The position numbers were made by a program, and so were the translations under genes. This document shows positions 10,301-17,793 of a stretch of 64,000 nucleotides of DNA, piece by piece. The notes under the pieces are model-generated. The model was not told where the DNA came from, made no database searches, and was given only the letters and a program-made list of their open reading frames with translations. This stretch comes from Phocaeicola_A sp045545095 (GTDB lineage: Bacteria; Bacteroidota; Bacteroidia; Bacteroidales; Bacteroidaceae). Location: assembly GCA_045545095.1 (NCBI GenBank), contig JAZQAG010000002.1:28406-92405 (forward strand), read 5' to 3'. The stretch's first letter is position 1. Each line of letters starts with the position of its first letter.

Positions 10301-11739
10301 AAGATGCATATTGGGTAGTATCTGATAGTACATGTAATCTTACTATTAGTGGAGGACAATTTGACAAGACAGTGTATAATCAAGCAGACTACCGCTTGCA
10401 ACTCAACTATCTGGTATCAAGGACAGAAACACGCATTGGCTATAGATGGGACAACGCACGGCAGCAATATGTGAAACAGGTTTCAAGTGTTATTGTTACA
10501 GATACCACAAACATTGCAAGTTGGAAACTATGTTCATATGACGGATATTATCACACAGGCTATCGCGGAGCCCAAGTTAACTATGAAAAACCGTTTGTCG
10601 GCATACGCTTGAATAGTGTGAAGATGAAGACCGGACACCCGGGAATTACTCTTAAAGGGCTGTCTCAATACAGAAAATATATGGCAGCCGATGGTGTGAA
10701 TCCGTTGCGTAATCAAGACCCATACACCTATATTGCATATATGAGTAATTACGGACTTGTGGGTGGTTGGACTCTATCCAACAAACGATTGGCGGTAAAT
10801 GCCACTACGGCTCAATCACTCATATATCACGACCGTGGCGGCGTTTATGAGGGTTCTTATAAAGATAATTATGGCAATAGTTATCCTTATAGTAAGATTA
10901 AATCCCTATCAATATATGATGGAAGTCAGTGGAAGAATGATTGCCAATATCCACTTCCTATAATGACCGACTCAAGATATAACTATGCTATCGGTGGTCG
11001 CGAACGTGCATACAAGTTAAATTTGTCAGGGAAAGATGACAAGTATCGTGCTGCAAATCTTATCAAAGATCTCTATGCAGTGTATAGCGCAGTGGACAAA
11101 TTTGACTCAAAGTTTCGTTGGGAATTACAAATGATAAATGCATATAGTGCTGGTGACTACAGCAATTGGGCTGCAAACCAAATTGAGTATCTGATGGAAA
11201 CTAACACAGGAGTATATATTACTGAGCAATCGGCTCTAAACTCAGATGTTCGTATAGAGGTGCCATATTATCAGTTAGGTATTCTTTGGGGCTCGCAATT
11301 TAATAATAAGGGGGCTCGCAAGAATGCCACTATGTGGGCGAGCTACGATGATTTGCCCAAGGATTGGTCTCGTCCTCAAGAGGAACGAAGCGAAGATATA
11401 TTGTTGGGACTTGTCGGGAACTACCCAACTCGTCTTGTCGATATAGAATATAACCAGGTTATCACCGGAAAGAATAGCCAAGGTAAATACACCTATGGCA
11501 CTCGCGGTGGCTATCTCGACTTTATTCCTCGTTGGGATAATATCACGCAAATTAAGGTTACTTCATACCGCGTGAATGCCTACAATTTCAAGAAAGCAGA
11601 ATATACGGTGAGTGATCGTGCTTATTTGAACATGGGACCGCGCAATTCCCGGTACACCTACACTATCAACAATCCGTCTGATGTCTTGTCTAACAGTAGC
11701 AAGAAGAATGTCAACTGGTATATATATAAAAATAATTAG
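4396..11739 (+). CDS. giant secreted protein (2447 aa), possible N-terminal TANFOR-type domain
   Basis: A TTG lies at 4387, but the ATG at 4396 gives the better signal peptide (MKKYRSIAFLATWF, cleavage after ALAQ near residue 23). Residues ~30-150 (PPQVLLYLADPGKFF, then TMTNTT) resemble what I recall of the TANFOR domain of Tannerella-group proteins; this is not verified. A pure Glu tract with Lys and Asp flanks lies near residues 325-352. Long beta-rich segments follow, with Gly-rich stretches around 1570-1700 that may form a barrel-like or solenoid fold. The final ~700 residues, encoded from about 9640, use noticeably more AT-rich codons. No catalytic motif was found. By context it is the core of the surface assembly encoded by this run. 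Confidence 0.75.
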   Translation: MKKYRSIAFLATWFVSVLCALAQEVIVTVTPTQQVLPPQVLLYLADPGKFFTITMTNTTADVQQVHLGLQLEQITPSSDLAISTPANRQPQQPFVIQPNSAYTLNTVEMKKLFDHIPSSEIQCPADLFGNYENGSFGLLPEATYKAKVTAYRWSNPQLPTPVVVSNPEGGWCTFQVCYKAQAPQFLTPMVNVMDENAVALVDPLNAQFTWTMPIIACGATATYTYDFKVVELLPGQQPDVAMDKNPVIYQGEDLMANMCIIPSQVVTSNFYADKTYLAQVTALSNSSGPLSYVMIENGGKSTYHPFRFKTDVGDEEEVEQVKSEVKEKEEEKKEEEEEEEEEEEEEEEDDKDVDLLALWGKNSMRDSLDLSALYNFRNPTITSPAFIDIAARKQFLRSDIAVSWKEVWHLGGEGQQPDTLSFDYEVQLFNGKDVIDKEVVLEMEPIYTKLIKDTEELTDTIRWEMISEKVKEKDYLVLRVKPICTNFDTIAYHYDSLNVVDFAIVESMSRKYFQCSNMLEIENETPTTLSADDLTGRTIAIGEYQLTIDEIKAGKKADTWEGKGRVEWNPLGTKVMVCVKFDELKINTDLAVFDGTAQTYANDPKSNNDIVEGLFSDWGIDNLISDTGLPYANQIQSAATDGVKGLAEKIDLSKYYEYVVLGQNVWNAIGSQDIEELYMPIALPSEVTDESPVDIQITTMKFAATHATMDLIGEFVLPDCDVLDNQILVFGAPRLCISPDRILPESGTLALLSNLTLTDPDSDFECTFKAPKDVLKPADGCYVSWQADEFELLGIDVEMLIPSLKKDVDGVAQEEHPMLNIKTSIGDWEDWMVDNISMDPFQAEDLPGWTFTAEDIVYDHSIYRNSAHMGKFPTGYNASKTTVAGDIDTWQGLYIKEISVKMPKSLEFGSSGDKRLKISAKDMFFDDSGATLVISADDVLSAKTGKAGGWAFSLDKVKASFIQNNFNDCGFSGKFDVPLLDGKIGYSCQILKINDLKNAPAGNYAYVFKVQQVDDLKMDFLLATAEFDEKLSYMLVEAVPEKTELKTRVELLLSGDLSIGGDAMKSKMQNLSLGFDLPGIHFSKMRLANCPTWESQFDDIKELQTAKDETKTLLTLYKGKEFNVKNQLYFNTGQWSLASMAKKLGPFDLSLDKYDFDYKDELLSMSIEGTVKLIDGLDISATAGMTIMARLSGVTAVAKDFDFSKISFAYEDTKFDKASFGSSFAGMKLSGELTAKEDDTYGKGYKGTLTFVMPGDLFTAKAEGGYFEREDYRWGYFLASLGSSTGIQIPPVAITDIKAGFYFNCIRKSETEVEPQKGIIGVVAGLGIASSAGKDLLGGDFEMTVVYDNEKDRLTTFMLTGNLKAVSGMINSSATVVYQEDDIDKYFALNITVDAKADGIGGISEKMTALSDDLADMQKTLNANMKEAVSNASGGLQGAFDDQSDSKADSNPGATMPEKPKVGEVSISLDFRVTMKEKGKKLDKAKWHLYLGQPDEDLRCKFILVDFKSKIVSVNIGANAYLCLGNELPNNGELPPIPQKIRQFLDGSTKGSGVQSADMSKAENARTAALKDFQAQVYGGVMMGASAWGYIDVDLGLFYGNIGALAGFDVSIRNIGNTQCMNIPRTPGFNGWYAEGQLYAYLYAKFGIYINLGFWDKKIDIIDAGIGGVLRLGLPNPTYFTGDVRVKLRLLAGLVNINRRFEFECGESCDIFYGNALDNFKLFGDCSIGDTIQAKGWDRDNQINPRFYIPITVNTEAPIKEHFRVLDETELNRLAADFNGDKEQLKAQASRTFVFDMNKYVLIYEYSSANQKLNNYDRCIAFYYKGNARFQHQIDMPQLNPNKYYRLRVVGWAKEIERGQEVDPLKWNEKKKKYENVQWQQYKDFFFCTGPAETIEDCPEDLQKYVAIAYPSYRNQLKYDKDFEAYTHDIKSPNIAFFTDISKQTFQKGKLRWKLEEYMSGDWRFVDEKDAYWVVSDSTCNLTISGGQFDKTVYNQADYRLQLNYLVSRTETRIGYRWDNARQQYVKQVSSVIVTDTTNIASWKLCSYDGYYHTGYRGAQVNYEKPFVGIRLNSVKMKTGHPGITLKGLSQYRKYMAADGVNPLRNQDPYTYIAYMSNYGLVGGWTLSNKRLAVNATTAQSLIYHDRGGVYEGSYKDNYGNSYPYSKIKSLSIYDGSQWKNDCQYPLPIMTDSRYNYAIGGRERAYKLNLSGKDDKYRAANLIKDLYAVYSAVDKFDSKFRWELQMINAYSAGDYSNWAANQIEYLMETNTGVYITEQSALNSDVRIEVPYYQLGILWGSQFNNKGARKNATMWASYDDLPKDWSRPQEERSEDILLGLVGNYPTRLVDIEYNQVITGKNSQGKYTYGTRGGYLDFIPRWDNITQIKVTSYRVNAYNFKKAEYTVSDRAYLNMGPRNSRYTYTINNPSDVLSNSSKKNVNWYIYKNN

Positions 11740-11756
11740 AAGATAAATAACAATAT

Positions 11757-14135
11757 ATGAAAAATAGCAGACTTATAATATTTCTATTTATTGCGGGCAT
11801 CTTTGGTGCTTCGGCTGCATCGCATGGGGTGACTTCGCCATGTGGAGGCCAAGTGTTGACTGCGACAGACTCTATTGATCTTGAGGATATTGCAGTGATT
11901 GAAGCGGAAGATACGGCGTATGTATGGCAACCCGATAGTACTCGTGACTATTTGCCGAGAGAGGTGCGTGATACAGCCGAATTTAATAAAATGAATCCAG
12001 AGCGACGCAACTACGAAAGCGTGATTAATCTGCTTGCGCGCACCTACGGGGACAGTATTGTGCTCCGTTGGGCGCCCGAAGACTATGTGAGCTGGCAATA
12101 TCTCAATGCTGTGGGTGTGAACATCTATCGCATGCCTATACCCGACGGTAAAAGAAAGGATTTTGAGTTCCGTGTGGACACGCTTGCCTATCGATTAAAG
12201 CCTGCTACATTAGAGCAATGGCGTTCTCTTTATCCAGAGAGTGACTCGGTGGCTATGATAGGTATGGGTACACTCTATAGCGAGGGCGGATTTACCCAAG
12301 ACCAGTCACGCCACGGCACGGGCGAGATGGGTGCTTTGCTCGATGTGTATAGCGACCAGCAGTTCCGTTTCGGTATGGCGGTATTGGCAAGTGAATGGCG
12401 CAGGGATGTGGCCGATAATTTGGCCATGCGCTTTGTGGATAAGAATGTCAAGAAAGGCGAGAAATACCGCTACATCGTGCGTCCGGCAGAGTTTGACTCC
12501 ACAGGTAATCTCCAGTTCCGTGTGGGGTACATAGAAGAAATAGAGAATAAGAAGTATGTACCCGAATCCTATGAAGCGGTGATGGGCGACTCGGTGGTGG
12601 GCATTAACCAACTTCGTATCTGGTGGGAACAGACGGACCGCTTCTCTTCGTTCGACATCCACCGCCGGGCCATGGGCGAGAGTGAGTGGACCAAACTGAA
12701 CGAAAACCCCTTCATCATGATGCGCGACCTCAACGATGAGGGACTGGATAACTTCATCAACGACAATGTCTCTCCCGGCACGTACGAATACCGCATTTCG
12801 GGTTATGATGCCTTTGGCGACCTGGTAGCAGCTACAAACTACCACGTGGCCACCATGCCAGACTTGGAGGCTCCGCGTCCACCGACACTGAAGTATATCG
12901 TTATCGACCGTCGCAATCCCGATGACCTCTCTAAGGATGTCTATGCCGACTTCCATTTCTCCAAGGATACGATGGAGGTTGACTTCGTGGGTTACAAGAT
13001 TCTCTACTACCAGCGTTCGCGTGACGACCGTCAGGCTGAGTGGAAGGAACTGACTCCCGAACTGATTCCGGTGAACGACACGGTATGGACGGTGAATGTA
13101 TCTGACCTGACCAGCAGTCAGGTGACTGTGGCTGCTTACGACTCGGCACAGAACGTCAGCTACTCGATGACCCACATCATGCGTGTGACGGACTTGGCGG
13201 CTCCCGATGCCCCAGAGAACTTCCGTTATGAGATTGTCGATAATCTGACTGGTACGGTCAGACTCTCATGGACGGCTCCTTCAATGGATGTTGACTACTA
13301 CGAACTGGCATTTGCCAATGATACTACCCATGAGTTTATGCTACGCCAGATACCGGGTGACTTGTTGCGTGATACAACCTTTGTGGATACGTTGGCAGTG
13401 GATGTCAATCAGAAGTATATATATTATAAGGTACGCGCGGTGGATTATGCGACGAATGAAGGAGCCTACACCGCTCCGTTGCAGGTTATACGTCCGAGTA
13501 TGATTCAGCCTGCAGTACCGCATATCGATTCTGTGTGGGTGGATCAGGTTAAAGGCATTCGTATGCGTTGGGTATGTAGTAATGAGTTACAAGTGTCACA
13601 CCATGTATTAAAGCGACGATTGGGCGGTGCAAAGAAATGGACGGTGATAGGTCTCTATGATGGTGATTCACTGAGGAATGCCGGAAATATGGTGGATGTA
13701 ATGGATGTGCCTGAATATGTGCGTCGCAACCGCTATGAGTATGCTATGGAGACTTTCTCATACGCGGGTATCAGCAGCGGATTGAGTCTGATTTATTCGA
13801 CCCGTTTCGAAGGGGAACGACGTTTTGAATGGAATATCAAGTTGATAGGTGATTATGATGTGAAAGCGAAACAGACAAAGATTGCTTGGGAGACCGAGAT
13901 TCCTTTGCCTTATAAAGGAGAATGGTATTTCTGCATCTATCGTCAGGGGCCGAAAGACAAACGACCCCGGTTCCTGATGTCGGCTAAAGCTGAAGACCGT
14001 ATGTTTCAGGATTACTTGTTATCGCCTGGACAATCAGCAACCTATTATGTGAAAATCAAATATGCGGATGGTAGGGAAACTACTCCTTCGAATACAGTGA
14101 CAGTGTCTGCACCAGAGGAAAAGAAGGATGAATAA
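11757..14135 (+). CDS. exported fibronectin type III-like repeat protein
   Basis: This 792-residue protein has a signal peptide (MKNSRLIIFLFIAGIFG, cleavage near residue 21). Repeating beta-sandwich signatures follow: IVLRWAPEDY near residue 100, NQLRIWWEQT near 280, and a well-formed Fn3 start (APDAPENFRY then VRLSWTAPS) near 480-510. Another repeat lies near 595 (GIRMRWVCS). Fn3 modules mediate protein-protein or protein-glycan contacts. The gene starts 17 bases after the giant gene, so it is probably co-transcribed and may dock or stabilise that protein. No enzymatic motif was seen. Confidence 0.75.
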   Translation: MKNSRLIIFLFIAGIFGASAASHGVTSPCGGQVLTATDSIDLEDIAVIEAEDTAYVWQPDSTRDYLPREVRDTAEFNKMNPERRNYESVINLLARTYGDSIVLRWAPEDYVSWQYLNAVGVNIYRMPIPDGKRKDFEFRVDTLAYRLKPATLEQWRSLYPESDSVAMIGMGTLYSEGGFTQDQSRHGTGEMGALLDVYSDQQFRFGMAVLASEWRRDVADNLAMRFVDKNVKKGEKYRYIVRPAEFDSTGNLQFRVGYIEEIENKKYVPESYEAVMGDSVVGINQLRIWWEQTDRFSSFDIHRRAMGESEWTKLNENPFIMMRDLNDEGLDNFINDNVSPGTYEYRISGYDAFGDLVAATNYHVATMPDLEAPRPPTLKYIVIDRRNPDDLSKDVYADFHFSKDTMEVDFVGYKILYYQRSRDDRQAEWKELTPELIPVNDTVWTVNVSDLTSSQVTVAAYDSAQNVSYSMTHIMRVTDLAAPDAPENFRYEIVDNLTGTVRLSWTAPSMDVDYYELAFANDTTHEFMLRQIPGDLLRDTTFVDTLAVDVNQKYIYYKVRAVDYATNEGAYTAPLQVIRPSMIQPAVPHIDSVWVDQVKGIRMRWVCSNELQVSHHVLKRRLGGAKKWTVIGLYDGDSLRNAGNMVDVMDVPEYVRRNRYEYAMETFSYAGISSGLSLIYSTRFEGERRFEWNIKLIGDYDVKAKQTKIAWETEIPLPYKGEWYFCIYRQGPKDKRPRFLMSAKAEDRMFQDYLLSPGQSATYYVKIKYADGRETTPSNTVTVSAPEEKKDE

Positions 14136-14182
14136 TGTACTAATGTTTGACGACTTATATTAATAAGTAAATAAAGATTATA

Positions 14183-14884
14183 ATGAAAAATAATTCACTA
14201 CGGCATATCACGACTTTCATGTGGCTGGCGACGTTTTCGTTGCTGACAGCATCGTGTGGATTGCTTGATATGGAGTTTGATGAAGGAACTCAAATGGTCT
14301 ATGAGATGCGACTTGACCGTGATACGGTACATGTGATGGTGGGTGACACCTTTGTGCTGGCTCCTATCTTTGTTCCCGATTCAGTGAGTAATCATGAAGT
14401 GTTTTTTCTCTCAGAAGCTGACAGTGTGGCTACTATAGAGAATGGTGCTGTCGTTGCCATGAGTGAAGGGGAAACTGTCATTATGGCTATTTCTGTATTG
14501 GGAGAGAAGAGGGCTGATTGCCATGTTTATGTCATGGCTCCGTGGGCGGTAAGTCCATTTGAATATTCAGATGACATGATTGTTTATGCCACTGTTACTA
14601 TTGATGGAAAACCGTTTGATCCTGAGACGCAGCAGATTGGCGCATTCTCAGGACCGGAATTCCGTGGTATGGGACAGTTGATGGAGTGGCAGGGTAGGAC
14701 GTTCCTGCAATTCCGTATTTATGGACATTATGAATGGGGAGATGATGAACCAACCCAACCTGAGTTGATACGGTTTGCTTATTACGATAAGAAGGGAGTG
14801 GTTTTTGAATATGCTTCCTTAGCAATTTCGTTTGACGGTGAAACACATGGTAGTCCGTCGAACCCATTGGAATTAAATTTTTAA
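14183..14884 (+). CDS. lipoprotein with Big-like domain and an AFxGxExRG module
   Basis: The lipobox LTASC places the lipidated Cys at residue 25. Residues ~45-120 look like a Big_2 domain (RDTVHVMVGDTF, then SVATIENGAVVA). The C-terminal ~100 residues contain IGAFSGPEFRGMGQ, closely matching VGAFVGDECRGKG in the T9SS-tail protein at the start of the window, so both genes carry the same module. It is predicted to be an outer-membrane lipoprotein acting with its neighbours. The start gives a normal signal peptide, and the gaps to both flanking genes are below 50 bases. Confidence 0.7.
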   Translation: MKNNSLRHITTFMWLATFSLLTASCGLLDMEFDEGTQMVYEMRLDRDTVHVMVGDTFVLAPIFVPDSVSNHEVFFLSEADSVATIENGAVVAMSEGETVIMAISVLGEKRADCHVYVMAPWAVSPFEYSDDMIVYATVTIDGKPFDPETQQIGAFSGPEFRGMGQLMEWQGRTFLQFRIYGHYEWGDDEPTQPELIRFAYYDKKGVVFEYASLAISFDGETHGSPSNPLELNF

Positions 14885-14896
14885 GTTTGTATTACG

Positions 14897-17239
14897 ATGA
14901 GAAAACGAATTCAACATATTTTTTTCATTCTGCCGTTGATGTGGTTGTCAGCCTGTACTCTGACGATGGATGAGTATATCGTTACCGAAGAGAAGAAGGG
15001 AGTGGACGAACCCTATACAGAAGTGACACCTTATGGTGAGGTGACTTATCAATACAGAAAAAATGTGACTTCTCTGAACGGCCGGCCATTGGAGTATATG
15101 GCCATGATGAATGACTCGGTCATCTGGTTTATGGACAATCTGCCAGACAAGTGGATGCCTAAGGAAGGAGGTTACATTGCAGCAAACTGCTCGCGTACCA
15201 TACCGACAGGTATTCATGCCAAGGTGCGTTCTGTGACGAAAGAGAATGGTATGATTCGGGTGGAGTTTGAACCTGCTCCACAGGAAGAAATATTCGAATA
15301 CCTGACGGCTGACATTGATTTCGGTTATGATGTTCCCAATGTGAACGACTTGGATAGTGTGGAAGCTCTGACTCGAGGATGGGTAGTGACAGACTCTGTC
15401 ATCATTGATATGTCACTGTTTGATCGGATGGAGAATCCTATGACGCGTGCAGACAATCCGACCGACCAGCAAAAGGATACCACCATCAAGTGGAGCTATA
15501 CGAAAGATTGGAAATACATTGGGGTGAATCTGGAGTATAACAACACCCAACATCGCCGTTTTCATCTGAAGGACAACGGAAAGGGATACCGCGAGGAGTG
15601 GACGGACACGAATGAGGAAATAACGTTGGCCTTTGATGTGGAAGCAGGTCCTTCAGCAAATAAAGGGTATAAGAATTACAAGAACCCCAAGGATGTGGAG
15701 GATGTCGTTCACACAATCATGCATGCGCCTGAATATGCTACCATGGAATCCAAAACATTCAAAATGAAAACCCGCAATATCTGCATCCCTATCCCGGGCA
15801 GTATCTTCTGTGTGTTGATTAACTTCGATGCCAGTGCGGGATGGGAACTTCGGGGAGTTGTCCATGCCAAGTATCATCACCTGACCCCGACCGTTCGCCG
15901 GGGGTATATCCTTGACGGTGATAAGAAAGAACCTATAGAGAGAGAGTTTGCTTCGGATACGGAATTTAAGGAAAACTTAAATATGCTTTGTTCGTGGAAG
16001 CAAGGTTTGCATCACTACGGCTTCTCGGAGCTCTATTTCGGCGGATCGTTTGATGCTTGGGCTCGTGTGCGAGGCGGAGTGGGTTTTGTTATTGGCAATC
16101 CCGTGGCTGGTGCCGGAGTGGTTGTCGGATTGGAAGGAAAAGCAGGGTTCAAGGCTTCGTTGAAGACAGAGTATTTGGGTGATGGTAATGACAAGTACAC
16201 CGTCTATGACCAAGAGCAAGCAATGATGGAACCTTATTTCCAATTGAATGCTTATGTGGATGGTGTGGTAAATGTGCTGGGGCATGACGTGGATTTGGGA
16301 GGAACCACTTTCAGCTTGGCCAAAACTGATTGGGCTATGAATCCCAATGCTGTGGTGAATTCCCGTTTGTGTGACAAAGCCTATAAAGGTATTTCTTATA
16401 AAGATGATAAGACTGGTGTAACTAGTCATGGAGTGGAACTGGATGTGAATATCGGATTCAAGAAATTGCAGACATTCTTTGCTTATGCTGATTCGAAGGC
16501 GCAGTGGCAATGGCCCTGTGTCAGAGTCTATGCCGACAATTTGAACTCGGGGAAATATGCGCAAGTCGGTATTCCTGGAAGAGCAGTAGAGATTGGAAAA
16601 GCATATAATTTTGTTATCAACACCATTGAAAAGGGATTGCCTGATACCGAGGAATATCACATTGTCCCTTGTATAGAGGACGGATATCGGAATGTTGTGA
16701 CTGAATTCCGCAATAATGTGATGGTGTTGGCTAAGGCTGAACCTAAAATAATCGATACCAAAATCTACCAGTGGTATGGCGAACCGCTTTCAGAGGAAGA
16801 TTTTGAAGAACTTCTTAAAAGTAACCCGGAGCTGAAAGCCTACAAGCATACAGACTTTGTGGAGTATGCTTTCACCACGGTGGTTAGGATTAAGAATGGT
16901 TCTACCATTACCAAATGGGGACTGAACTTCAAAGTGTATGATGAGGGAATGAAAAATAAGGTGTTCATAAACAAGGATGTGGATGTGCTTGAAGGTCGTG
17001 GCGAAACCAAGACTGGCAAATATTCGGTCATTAGCAGCTTCATCATGAATAAGGTACCCAAGAATTATGATGAATATCCAACTATTGTGGCACAACCTTA
17101 TTTTGAAACTTCCTTGGACGGAGGTTTTGAGAAGATGCAAGGAAGTGTCTCCAAACCTTGTGTGCTTTACTACCCCTACGAGCGCGAGGGTGGTGAAGCT
17201 TATACAACTGGTACGACAGAGTATGTGGATATTAATTGA
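14897..17239 (+). CDS. large lipoprotein of unknown family
   Basis: The lipobox WLSAC puts the modified Cys at residue 20 of 780. The middle (~residues 375-480) has Gly-rich amphipathic strands such as GGVGFVIGNPVAGAG, and this stretch resembles the Gly-rich segment of the 2447-residue protein in style though not in sequence. The rest is beta-rich with no recognised motif. Its stop overlaps the start of the DUF1573 gene by one base (TGATG), which suggests translational coupling. I do not recognise the family; an outer-membrane anchored subunit of the same assembly is the most economical guess. Confidence 0.65.
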   Translation: MRKRIQHIFFILPLMWLSACTLTMDEYIVTEEKKGVDEPYTEVTPYGEVTYQYRKNVTSLNGRPLEYMAMMNDSVIWFMDNLPDKWMPKEGGYIAANCSRTIPTGIHAKVRSVTKENGMIRVEFEPAPQEEIFEYLTADIDFGYDVPNVNDLDSVEALTRGWVVTDSVIIDMSLFDRMENPMTRADNPTDQQKDTTIKWSYTKDWKYIGVNLEYNNTQHRRFHLKDNGKGYREEWTDTNEEITLAFDVEAGPSANKGYKNYKNPKDVEDVVHTIMHAPEYATMESKTFKMKTRNICIPIPGSIFCVLINFDASAGWELRGVVHAKYHHLTPTVRRGYILDGDKKEPIEREFASDTEFKENLNMLCSWKQGLHHYGFSELYFGGSFDAWARVRGGVGFVIGNPVAGAGVVVGLEGKAGFKASLKTEYLGDGNDKYTVYDQEQAMMEPYFQLNAYVDGVVNVLGHDVDLGGTTFSLAKTDWAMNPNAVVNSRLCDKAYKGISYKDDKTGVTSHGVELDVNIGFKKLQTFFAYADSKAQWQWPCVRVYADNLNSGKYAQVGIPGRAVEIGKAYNFVINTIEKGLPDTEEYHIVPCIEDGYRNVVTEFRNNVMVLAKAEPKIIDTKIYQWYGEPLSEEDFEELLKSNPELKAYKHTDFVEYAFTTVVRIKNGSTITKWGLNFKVYDEGMKNKVFINKDVDVLEGRGETKTGKYSVISSFIMNKVPKNYDEYPTIVAQPYFETSLDGGFEKMQGSVSKPCVLYYPYEREGGEAYTTGTTEYVDIN

Positions 17240-17715
17240 TGATATTTAAGATGAACTCTATCCGTTGGATTCTATGGATAACTCTTCTCTGGGTTGGACA
17301 GCACTCTCCTGTCATGGGACAGGAGAATGTGCGTATTGTCATTCCTGATTCACTGAAGAATCGTTCGATTGAGGTGCCCAGAATTGAGTTTGCTGAACGC
17401 GAATATGACTTCGGAAAGTTTTCACCTGTGGGTGCAGATTCCCTTAAACTGCATACTTTCACGTTTACCAATACGGGGCAAAAACCATTGGTTGTACTAC
17501 GTGCTGTAAGTAGCTGTGGTTGTACTCGACCAACGCACACCATGACGCCTATAATGCCAGGAGATACTGGTACTGTCACTGTGGGATATCGAGGAGAGGG
17601 ACAACGAATGGGATACTTTCGTAAGTCTGTGACTGTCTATACCAATGATCCGCGCTCGTATGTGCGTATTTTCATCTGTGGCAGATTGGTGGATGATGAA
17701 GAAAAGGAACAATGA
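17239..17715 (+). CDS. exported DUF1573 protein
   Basis: The ATG at 17239 overlaps the preceding TGA; an alternative ATG at 17251 begins the obvious signal peptide (MNSIRWILWITLLWVG). The mature part has the DUF1573 signature: EYDFGKF, then FTFTNTGQKPLVV, SSCGCT and YTNDPRS. This domain is a short Ig-like (ASH/MSP-type) fold common in Bacteroidota envelope proteins and has no assigned activity. It is the last gene of the run and is followed by a strong bidirectional terminator. Confidence 0.85.
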   Translation: MIFKMNSIRWILWITLLWVGQHSPVMGQENVRIVIPDSLKNRSIEVPRIEFAEREYDFGKFSPVGADSLKLHTFTFTNTGQKPLVVLRAVSSCGCTRPTHTMTPIMPGDTGTVTVGYRGEGQRMGYFRKSVTVYTNDPRSYVRIFICGRLVDDEEKEQ

Positions 17716-17724
17716 GAAATTCTA

Positions 17725-17776
17725 TATATAAAGGAAAGGCGTTGGTTGAATTCAACCAACGCCTTTCCTTTATATA
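17725..17776. terminator. bidirectional terminator, perfect 52-base palindrome
   Basis: Two exactly complementary 26-base arms meet at GAATTC (centre 17750/17751), with GGAAAGGCGTTGG in the arm and AT-rich ends. The palindrome lies between the convergent DUF1573 and purT genes and can stop transcription from both sides. Confidence 0.85.
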
Positions 17777-17793
17777 ATACTGTTTATGGAATA

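Noticed and set aside
12306..13175. Minus-strand frame of 289 codons within the Fn3 gene
   Set aside because: Antisense shadow; the plus-strand Fn3 repeats are convincing.
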